Shown here in pieces: positions 18,544-29,000 of a DNA stretch of 41,939 nt (within the stretch, counting starts at the first letter, position 1; every line of letters starts with the position of its first letter). The stretch is from Acidimicrobiaceae bacterium (lineage in GTDB: Bacteria > Actinomycetota > Acidimicrobiia > Acidimicrobiales > Aldehydirespiratoraceae). The stretch spans positions 221,928 to 263,866 of the forward strand of contig JAPOYA010000041.1 of the NCBI GenBank assembly GCA_026706815.1. Reading direction: 5' to 3'. The notes under the pieces were generated by a model. It worked only from the letters and a program-made list of their open reading frames with translations. It did no database searches and was not told where the DNA came from. The translations under genes were made by a program, and so were the position numbers.

Positions 18544-20040
18544 ATGCAGATCAGCTTTCGTGCGGTGCGTGTCCTTCCCAAGAGGGCAAAGGCGCACATA
18601 TGGATAGTCACATCGGAGACGGTTGCTGCAGGACTCCCTCAAATCAGCCCTCGCGACCTCGAGAACGACGACTTCAGCGGCAAAGCAGGACAGTTGTACA
18701 CCTGGCCGAACGAAGGGCGCATCGCTGTTCTGGCAGGGGTCGGCCCACGGGCCGCAGTGGATTCCGACAAGATGCGCCGTGCAGGGGCGGCCATAGGTCG
18801 AAGAATGGCCAAGCAGAATTGGATAGGCGTGGATCTGCCAGACGTTGAACTCGACGGCGCTGCCTCGCGTCGAGCACTCGTTGAGGGAATTGCCCTCGGA
18901 GGTTACAAGTTCTTGGCATACAAGTCCGAAGGCGAGCCGGCGAAGTTGAGTCGCGTCGATATAGCCGGCGGTGCAGGGGCGGCCAACGCGGAGGCGGTCG
19001 AGCTCGGCAAGGCCGTCGCTGAAGCACAGATGCTCGCCCGAGACTTCGTGAACGAGCCCGGCGGCACGCTCACCGCCCCCGAATTCGCCGATCGCGCGGC
19101 CGCGGTCGGCCGCGACCGCGGCCTGTCGGTCAAAGTCTGGGACGAGACTGCGATAGCCGACGCTGGACTGGGCGGAATCCTCGGCGTGAACCGGGGATCG
19201 GCGCTTCCGCCCCGGTTGCTGGAGCTGGCCTACGACCCCCCCGAACCCGCGAACGGCACGTTGGCGCTCGTCGGCAAAGGGATCGTGTTCGATGCGGGAG
19301 GTCTGTCGATCAAGACGGGCCAGGGCATGATGACCATGAAATGCGACATGGGCGGCGGCGCGGCGGTGATCGGCGCCATGTCGGCCATGAGCCGGATAGC
19401 ACCGGCCGCGCGGATTCGGGCTTTCGTTCCGATGACCGACAACATGCTCGGCGGTGACGCCACACGCCCCGGCGATGTGCTCAAGATCCGCAACGGCAAG
19501 ACCATCGAGGTGCTCAACACGGACGCCGAAGGCCGCCTGATCCTGGCTGACGCACTTTCGCTGGCCAGCGAGTCGGAACCTGATGCGATCATCGATCTGG
19601 CCACGCTCACCGGCGCCTGCATGGTGGCGCTCGGGCCGAAGATCGCGGGGCTCATGGGCAACGACGACGATTGGATCGAGGCCGTGAAGCTAGCGTCTGA
19701 GGTCTCCGGTGAAAGGGTTTGGCATCTGCCGTTGCCCGCCGACTACTCCAAGCAATTCGAGTCGTCGGTGGCAGACATGAAGAACATCGGCACACCCCAC
19801 GGTGGTGCGCTCACCGCAGGGTTGATATTGCAGGAGTTCGTGGCAGAGGGGATTCCCTGGGTTCATCTCGACATCGCCGGACCGGCTTGGAGCGACTCCG
19901 ACGAAGCGGAGATCACCAAGGGCGGCACCGGTTTCGGTGTGCGCCTTCTGATTGAGCTGGCCAAGAACTTCGGGCACTTTCGCCGACAACAGAGCGTCGG
20001 CGAGCGCGCCGACGACAGTGCGGGGCAGCCCGCGGGGTAG
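18544..20040 (+). CDS. pepA: Leucyl aminopeptidase (M17 family)
   Basis: This 498-residue protein starts at ATG 18544 without a clear Shine-Dalgarno sequence. The C-terminal catalytic half has the M17 signature: GKGIVFDAGGLSIKTG (metal-binding Lys and Asp), MKCDMGGGAAVIGAM, and NTDAEGRLILADAL with the active Arg and metal Asp/Glu. It is a two-metal exopeptidase, normally a cytosolic hexamer that removes N-terminal residues. The stop is only 12 bases before the start of the polyketide synthase, so the two genes are likely co-transcribed. That is an unusual neighbour for a housekeeping peptidase and may simply lend its promoter. Confidence 0.93.
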   Translation: MQISFRAVRVLPKRAKAHIWIVTSETVAAGLPQISPRDLENDDFSGKAGQLYTWPNEGRIAVLAGVGPRAAVDSDKMRRAGAAIGRRMAKQNWIGVDLPDVELDGAASRRALVEGIALGGYKFLAYKSEGEPAKLSRVDIAGGAGAANAEAVELGKAVAEAQMLARDFVNEPGGTLTAPEFADRAAAVGRDRGLSVKVWDETAIADAGLGGILGVNRGSALPPRLLELAYDPPEPANGTLALVGKGIVFDAGGLSIKTGQGMMTMKCDMGGGAAVIGAMSAMSRIAPAARIRAFVPMTDNMLGGDATRPGDVLKIRNGKTIEVLNTDAEGRLILADALSLASESEPDAIIDLATLTGACMVALGPKIAGLMGNDDDWIEAVKLASEVSGERVWHLPLPADYSKQFESSVADMKNIGTPHGGALTAGLILQEFVAEGIPWVHLDIAGPAWSDSDEAEITKGGTGFGVRLLIELAKNFGHFRRQQSVGERADDSAGQPAG

Positions 20041-20052
20041 TCAGGAGACCTG

Positions 20053-23000
20053 ATGGCAGATGAGCGGCGCATCCCGGATGCGAACGATGATCTCGGGGGG
20101 TCGGGAGAGTCGATCGCCGTTGTCGGGATGGCCTGCCGATTTCCCGGCGCCGACGACCTCTCGGCGTTCTGGAATCTGCTCCAAGACGGCAGGAGCGCAA
20201 TAACCGAGGGCGTTCCCGGTTCGGGGACGGGGCGAATCGGAGAGTTGTTCCAGGATTCCGGCGTCCAGAACGATGCTTGCCGCTTCGCTGGGTTCATCGA
20301 TGGCATCGACCAGTTCGACGCCTCGTTCTTCCGGATATCACCAGTTGAGGCACAGCTGCTGGACCCCCAACAGCGGTTGATGCTCGAGACTAGTTGGCAG
20401 GCGCTAGAAGACGCGGGAATCGACGCCGACCAGCTCAAAGGAAGCCGCGCCGGGGTGTATGCGGGGATCAGCAACAACGACTACCGCGGGTTGATACTCA
20501 CCGACAGTGCAACGGCCGAGGCCGCGGTCAGCTTGTATTCGGTCAGCGGGACGTCGTTCAACACCGCAATCGGGCGAGTGGCTTTCGCTCTGGGGCTTCA
20601 AGGTCCGGCATTGGCCGTGGACACCGCATGCTCTTCGTCGTTGGCCGCAGTGCATCTGGCGGTGTCGGGCCTGCAGCGGGGTGAAGCCGATCTGGCCCTG
20701 GCCGGAGGGGTGCACGTCATCCTGTCCGCCAGGCTGTTCGAACTGCGGGGCAACGCCGGGATGCTGGCCCCCGACGGTCGCTGCAAGACATTCGACGCGG
20801 GGGCCGACGGGTATGTCAGAGGTGAAGGCTGCGGAATCCTGGTGTTGAAGCGACTGTCCGACGCTGAGGCGGACGGCGACCGGATATGGGGAGTGATCCG
20901 CGGAACGGCGCTCAATCAGGATGGCGCCGGCACGGGACTGACCGTGCCCAACGGCGAGGCGCAGGAGCAGGTGATCGCCGAGGCCTTGAGTCGGGCGGGG
21001 ACGTCGCCCTTCGAGGTGGACTACGTGGAAGCGCACGGGACCGGCACACCGGTGGGCGACCCGATTGAGCTGACGGCCGCGGCCGCCGCATACTGCCTCG
21101 AACGCGATGCCGATCAACCTCTTTTCATCGGCTCAGTGAAGACCAACGTCGGTCATCTGGAACCGGCCGCCGGAGTCGCCGGGTTGATCAAAGTGATGTT
21201 GTCGATGAAGCAGCAGACGATTCCCAAGCACCTGAATTTCCAGGAGCCGAACCCGGTGATCGACTGGGATCGGCTGCCTCTGCGGGTGACTGCAGAATCA
21301 ACCCCGTGGCCTCGTCACAAGGACCGCATGCCGATCGCGGGCGTGAGCGGTTTCGGCTGGTCGGGCACCAACGCGCACATCATCGTGGAGGCCTGCGGCG
21401 ACCTCGACACTGGACCGGCGGGGCCCGGCGAACAGCGCTGGCCCGAAGGCCCGGCGCGACTCATTCCGCTCCCTTCGGCTGAGGACGCTGCGGTTGTGTC
21501 CGAAGGCGCTGTGCCGGTACAGCGCCCGGCGCGGCTGCTCCCGCTGTCGGGCAAGTCGCCTCAAGCCCGAAAGGAGTTGGCCGGCAGCTATCTGCGGTGG
21601 CTCGATGAGCGCTCTGACGAACCTGCCGGTCCACACAGCGAGTTGCTGGCCGACATGAGTTGGACGGCCGCAGTGGGCAGAAGCCACTTCTCGCATCGTG
21701 CCGGAGTGGTGTTCCAAGACGCAGAGTCGTTGCGCCGAGAGCTCAGCGAACTCGTCGACTCCAGCGACGAAGCGCCGAGGTCCAGCGGTGCCGGCAATGA
21801 CAAGGTGGCCTTCGTCTACACCGGCCAGGGCAGTCAATGGGTCGGCATGGGGGAGCGGCTCTATGAGTCCGAACCCGTTGCGCGGGCTGTGTTGGATCGC
21901 TGCGATGAGCTGTTCCGCGAAGCAGAGGGGGCTTCGCTGCTTGCGGTGATGTTCGGCAGACCGGATGCCGAAGGCGATCTCGACGATCCCGCTTGGACCC
22001 AGCCCGCGATCTATTCGCTCCAGTGCGCGCTGACCGCGCTGTGGTCGAGCTTGGGCGTGGATCCCGGCGCAGTGGTCGGACACAGCCTTGGAGAGATCGC
22101 CGCAGCGCACACGGCAGGCGTGCTCAGCCTCGCCGACGGCCTGCGGTTGGCGGTCGGCCGCGGCGCCCTGATGTCGGCGCTCGACGAGCCCGGAGCGATG
22201 GCCGGTGTGTTCGCTCCCCTCGCCGAGGTCGAGACCGCCGTGGCGCGGCAGTGCGCCGCATCGGGTGATCCAAGGCTGTCCGTCGCGGCCGACAATGGGG
22301 CACATCTCATGGTGAGCGGACCGGTTTCCGATGTCGACGCGGTCCTCGCCGGCTTCGAGTCCGAGGGCGTCCAGGTTCGCCGCTTGGAAAAAAGCGCTGG
22401 ATACCACAGTGCCATGGTGGACCCGATTCTGGACGGGGTCGAGGCGATCGTGTCCGAGCTGACCGTCTCTTCGCCGTCGATGACGCTGGTGAGCAGCATG
22501 ACGGGCGACGTGCTCGGAGACGGCCAAGCGATGGACGCGTCCTATTGGCGCCGCCAGGCCCGTCAGGCGGTTGAGTATCGCGGCGCGGTGGAGACGTTGG
22601 CCGAACTCGGTGTGGACGCCGTCATCGAGATCGGCCCCGGTTCAGTCCTCGGTCCCATGACCGTCCTGGCCTGGCCGACGACTCACAGCAGTGCCGAACC
22701 GGCGGTGCTGTCAAGCATGAAACGGCCCTCGGAGCGAACACCCGACCCGGCCGACGGCAGTGGATTCCTGGACGCTGTCGCGGGCGCGTACCAGGCTGGA
22801 CTTGAGATCTCTCTCGACGCCCTCTTCGCTGGAGAATCCCGTTGCCGCATCCCGCTTCCCGGCTACCCGTTTCAACGGCAGCGCCATTGGGTGCCCGCAG
22901 CGAGGCGCCGTCGCTCAAGCGCTGGACACCCGCTGCTGGGCGCACTCCACGAATCTCCCCGCGGTGAGCTTCAGTTCGAAACCGAGATGGACGCCTCCGA

Positions 23001-26000
23001 TCCGGCATGGTTGAACGACCACCGGGTCTACGGACAGGTGATCACCCCCGGAGCGCTGTACGCCGCCATGGCCGTGTCCGCGCTGCGCGCCGGCCGAGAC
23101 GGCCCGCGATCATCGGTCGCCAACCGGCCCGTCGGAGACGTCGCGGTCGAGGAGCTCCAACTGCACAGCCCGATGGCCTTCCCGGAACCCGAAGCAGACG
23201 AGGCCGCGGGAGCCGAAGGCCGCCGGGTGCAGCTTGTGTTCGACGACGCCGACTCGGATGCGCGGGCTCGATTCGAGATCTACAGCCGCGGCCCCAGCGA
23301 AGACGGATGGACGCTGCACGCCGAAGGCGTAGTGTCAAGCGAGGGGCAAACCCCTGAGACTGCCGACAGCATCGACATGGAGGACCTGAAAGCCGGCCTC
23401 GAGCCTCAAGGCGTCTCGGACTTCTATCGCGCTCGGGCAGAAGCGGGAATCGACCTCGGCGCCCCGTTCCGCACCTTGAACGGCCTGTGGGCCTCCGACG
23501 GCGAGGCGCTGGGCGATCTCTCGCTGCCTGAGACCGCCCGGGGGGCGGATCTGGACGTTCACCCGCTGTTGCTCGACGGGTGCTTCCAGGTCATGGCCGA
23601 GGCTCGCAGCGCGGTCGGCGCCGGAGACGGTGTGGCCTATCTGCCCTTCGGATGGGAGAAGTTGTGGCTGGCCGGCCCGCTGCCCGAGGCGATGACCTGC
23701 CACGCGCGCTTGCGGGATGACTCCAACCCCGAAGACCCGAGCAGCGCACCGCCCGAGGTCCTGACCGGGGATCTTGCCTTCTACGACCAGCGCGGCGCGC
23801 TCATCGGCGGACTGGTCGGCTATACGGTCAAGCGCGCTACGCGAGCGGCGATGCTCTCAGCAGCCGGCGGTTTGGAAGACCTTCTTTACGAGATCGCTTG
23901 GAGAGATCGCCCGCTTCGCTCGGCAATGCTGCCGGCGGACTTCATCCCTGCGCCCAGCGCCGTGGCCGCCGGCTCAGAGCCGTTCTCTGCATACTTGGCA
24001 GACGAGGAGGTCGGGGCCGACAGCCGTGACGCCCTGCTGGCGGATCTCGAGCGCCTGGCGTGGTCGTACGCGCGTCGGGCGATGGACCGTCTGGGATGGG
24101 ACTTGGTCACGGGCGAGGAAGTAGTCGCAGACACGCTGCGCGATCTGCTCGGGGTTCTCCCGGAGCACGGGCGCGTGTTTCAGCGGATGCTGGAGATGCT
24201 GGCCGAAGCCGGGGTGTTGACCGAGAGCGCAGAGGGGTTCGTCGTGAAGGCCGGGTCAGCCGACCCCCTCCCCGAAGCACTCGCAAGCGTCCCCGAGGAG
24301 CTGGCCGAGTGGATGGAGCAGCAGTACCCGCACGGCGCCACCGAGATCGGGCTGTTCAGACGCAGCGGTGCGGCCTTGCCCGACGTTCTGGCAGGTGAGG
24401 CCGATGCACTCGCGCTGCTCTTCAGCAGCGGCGAGCCGAGCGCCGCGGATCTGTACTTGAAAGCTCCGGTGGCACGGGCCGCCAATCGAATGCTCCGGGA
24501 CGCGGTGGCAGCGTTGCTGGCCGAGCGTCCGGAGGGTCGAAGGCTCCGAGTCATCGAAATCGGCGCAGGCACCGGCTCCGCGACTGCGTCGGTGCTGCCC
24601 GAGTTGGGCGGGCAGAGTTTCGACTACGCCTACACGGACATTTCGGCCGGTTTCTTCGCAGAGGCGGAGGCCCGCTTCGGCGGCGCGGAGTCCTCAATCG
24701 ACTATCGAGTGCTGGACATCGAGAACGACCCGGTCGAGCAGGGTTTCGACAACCACGGATACGACTTGGTCATCGCCTCGAACGTTCTGCACGCCACCCG
24801 CTGTCTGAATGAGACGCTGGACCACTGCCGGCGTCTGCTGGCACCGTCTGGCTGTCTGCTGGCACTGGAGAACCTCCGCGGCCAGGGCTGGCTGGACCTG
24901 ACCTTCGGTCAACTCGACGGCTGGTGGCGATTCGCCGACGACTACCGGCCGCACCATGCTCTGGCCGGCCCCGATGTCTGGCAGCAGGCGCTCAGCGACG
25001 CCGGATTCGTCGAGAGCGAAGTCCTAGGGGTCGACCGGTCCGATACGGCCCGTGAGCCAGACCGCGGCGTGATCGTGGCTCAGGGACCGGCCGAGGTGAG
25101 CGAGCTGCCCGGAGCGTGGATCGTGGCAGCCGACTCCGGTGGTTCAGCCGAAGCCCTGGGCCGGGAGCTGGCACTGCAGAACCAGGCCGTGGTGATAGTC
25201 GGCGACCAGGACCCGGACGACCCTGGTCCCAGTGACAGCGCGGCGGGCAGCAAGGCTCTGTTGTCGCCGTTGTCGCACGACCCTGGCGTGAGCCGTGTTT
25301 CGCTGCCGATGGACCAGCGAGAGTCGTGGCAAACGCTGTTCGAGAGTGTTCCCGGCGAAGTGGCGCTGCGCGGAGTCGTCCATCTCGTGTCCCTGGACAG
25401 TGGGGGAGCACAGGTCACCGCCGAACAACTCGCGCGGGACACAACCCGGACCACCGCGAGCGCGCTGGCGCTCATGCAGGGGATCTCAGACGCCGACGCC
25501 GCCCCGGCGAACGGCGTTTGGATCGTCACCCGAGGCGCACAAGTGCTTGAGCACGAACCCGCGGAGGGGATCGCCAGTTCGCTGCTCTGGGGATTCGGCA
25601 AGGTCCTGGCCCGCGAAGCACCCCACCTGAACGCGCGGATGATCGATCTGGACCCCGCTGAACCGCTGCCGCTGCCGGAGTTGTCCAACGAGTTGCTCCA
25701 CCCGGACGCCGAGACCCATGTCGCCTATCGACTGGGATTGCGCCAGGCGGCTCGATTGGCTCGACAGGGCGCCGCTTCGGGTCGGCCCAGCCTGCCGGAT
25801 CCCGCAGGCGGGGTGAACTGGTTGTTGGAACCCGACTCGAGCGGCGCGCTCGACGGGGTCGGAGTTGGGCCATGCCCGGTCGTGCAGTTGGCGCCACAAG
25901 AGGTGCGGGTGGCGGTCGAAGCCGCCGGACTCAATTTCTGGGACATGTTCCGCGCGTTGGGGGTCATCGAGGAAGGACTGCTGGGCGGCGAATTCTGCGG

Positions 26001-29000
26001 TCGGGTCATCGAGGTCGGTGCAGAGGTGTCGGAGGTCGCTGCGGGCGACCGAGTGGTCGGACTGGCGTTCGGCGCGTTCGGCGCAGAGGCGGTCACCGAT
26101 TCCGCGATGGTCTCCCCGGCGCCCGAGGGTCCTCCGTCCGCCGCGCTGGCCACGGTGCCGACCGCTTTCGTTTCGGCGCTCCTGTCATTCGATCTGGCCG
26201 GCCTGTCCGCCGGCGAGCGGGTGTTGATCCACGCCGGAGCCGGCGGCGTCGGGTTGGCGGCCGTTCAGTTGGCCCAAGCTGCGGGCGCCGAGGTCTTCGC
26301 GACCGCGAGCGCGCCGAAACAGGCGTACCTGCGGTCGTTGGGCGTCGACCATGTGTTCGACAGCCGCCGGACCTCCTTCGGCGAACAGATCCTCGAGGCC
26401 ACTGGCGGTGAGGGGGTCCAAGTGGTGCTGAACAGCCTCACGGGTCCCGGCTTCATCGACGCGAGCCTCTCGTGCCTGGCTGAAGGCGGCCGGTTCGTGG
26501 AAATGGCCAGGGTGGACATTCTCAGCGAAGAGGAGATGTCGGCCGCGCGCCCAGACGTGGCCTATTGGATCTTGGAACTGGATGTTCTCAAAGAAAGCGA
26601 TCCCGCAACCCCTGGGGACGCTCTGCGGCGCTTGATGGATCGCCTGGGCGCGGGAGAGCTGTCGCCTCTCGTGCACACGCGCTGGTCGCTGGCCGAGGCG
26701 GGTTCAGCGATGAAGTACATGCAGGCCGCTCGACACATAGGCAAGATCGTCCTGGCCAACTCCGCCCTTGAGACCGGCCGGTTGCGCGACGACAGGACGT
26801 ACCTGGTGACCGGAGGACTGGGGGGGATCGGCTGTGCCGTCGCCGAATGGCTTGCCGACAGAGGCGCCGGCGCGATCGTGTTGAACGGCCGTCGGGAGCC
26901 CGATCCCGAGGCGATCGAAACAGTCAGCGATCTTCGTCGTCGGGGTGTGGCGGTGAGCGTGGAACTGGCTGATGTGACCGATCCGGCCGCGATAGACGCG
27001 ATGCTGGCCCGGATGGACGCCGCGCTGCCGCCTCTCGGAGGCGTGATCCACAGCGCGGGCGCGCTGTCCGACGGCGCGCTCACGAACCAGACTTGGGAGA
27101 AGTTCACCGAAGTGCTGTGGCCGAAGATGTTGGGGGCCTGGCATCTTCACAGGGCCACCGAGAATCTTGATCTGGACATGTTCGTGCTGTTCTCGAGCGT
27201 CGCTGGTGTGATGGGCAACCCGGGCCAGTCGAATCACGCCGCGGCCAACGCGTTCTTGGATCAACTTGCCGGCCATCGCCGGGCGTTGGGCCTGCCAGGG
27301 CAGTCGATCGCATGGGGGGCCTGGTCGGGGCTCGGAGAGGCAGAAGAGCACCGCGAGCGGATCGCGGCGCAACTGGAGGCCGCGGGAACGGGTTGGATCA
27401 CTCCCGAGCAGGGGATCAGGGCCTTCGACCGCCTGGTTCGCCAGGATGTGACCATGGGCATGGTAGCGGCGGTTGATTGGCGTGTGCTGTCAGAGGGTCC
27501 CGATGCGCCGTCGCCGCTGCTGCAGGATCTTCTCTCCGCGACCGGGAGCACTGGCGAGTCGGAATCTTCGGCAGACGTCTTGGCCGACCTTCTGGACGCG
27601 GGCGCGACCGAACGCGAACAGATCCTTGCCGGGTTCTTGCAACAGGAGCTCCGAGCCGTGATGCGGTTGCCCGAGTTGCCTTCGGAGTCTGCTGAGTTCG
27701 CCGATCTGGGCATGGACTCGTTGATGGCGGTGGAGTTGCGGAATCGCCTGAACCGGGCCTTCGCCGGAGAATGCACCGTGTCCAACACCGCCGTGTTCAA
27801 CTATCCGAACGTCGACGGACTGGCCCGTTTCCTGGCCTCGGAGCTCGGCCGGCCTGGTGAGGCTGAAACGCTCGAGCAGGACGCTGAAGCAGTCACGGAG
27901 ATTCCACCGCGTTCAGTTGACTCGGCCGATGAGGATGGGGAGGATGGGATCGCGATTGTGGGCATGGCCTGCCGATTCCCTGGGGCAGAGGATCTATCGG
28001 CCTACTGGCGACTGCTGGCCGCCGGCGAGAACACGGTCACCGACGGCCGTCAGGACGGCGGATCCTGGGAAGGCGTTCCGGGCGACCCGGCTGCGGTCGA
28101 TGCGGCCGATCGAAGAGGATCGTTCATCGACGGAATTGATTGCTTCGATCCGACGTTCTTCCGAATCTCACCGAAGGAGGCTGCCACGGTCGACCCATTG
28201 CAGAGGCTGTTGTTGGAGACAAGCTGGCAAGCGGTCGAAGACGCGGCGATTGACCCCGATCGCCTGAAAGGCAGCCGCAGCGGGGTGTATGTCGGCGTGG
28301 GGGCGAGCGAGTATCGGAGTCTGATCGACAAGATCGGATTGTCGGGCGTCCACCTGAACACCGCGGGAAGCGTGGCCGTCGGTCGAGTTGCGTTCACGCT
28401 GGGATTTGAAGGTCCGGCGGTGCCGCTCGACTTGGCCTGTGCATCGTCGCTGGTCGCCGTCCATCAGGCCTCGGAGAGCCTCAGGCGTGCAGAGATCGAC
28501 CTCGCCTTGGTCGGCGGAGTGAACGCGGTCCTCTCAAGTTCGATCACCAGAGCGCTTGAGGAGTCCGGAATGCTGTCGGTCAAAGGACAGTGCAGTTCCT
28601 TTGACGCCTCCGCGGACGGGTATGTGAGAGGCGAGGGTTGCGGCGTCGTGGTCTTGAAACGGCTCAAAGACGCCGAACAGGACGGCGACCGGATCTGGGG
28701 GGTCGTCCGCGGCTCAGCGGTCAACCAGAGCGGGACGGGCCTGGCCCTCACCGTGCCCAGCGGGAGGGCCCAGCAGCGGGTTATGGCCGAGGCGCTTGCC
28801 CGTGCCGGCGCCGGCGCCGGCGAAGTCGACTATGTGGAAGCCCACGGAGCCGGTACCGCGGTGGGTGATGCTGTGGAAGCAGGAGCGGTCGCAGCGGTTT
28901 ACGGCAGGGGCCGCTCAGAGGATTCTCCGCTGTGGATCGGTTCGGTGAAAACCAACATCGGGCATTTGGAGTCAGCGTCGGCGATGGCCGGCCTGATCAA

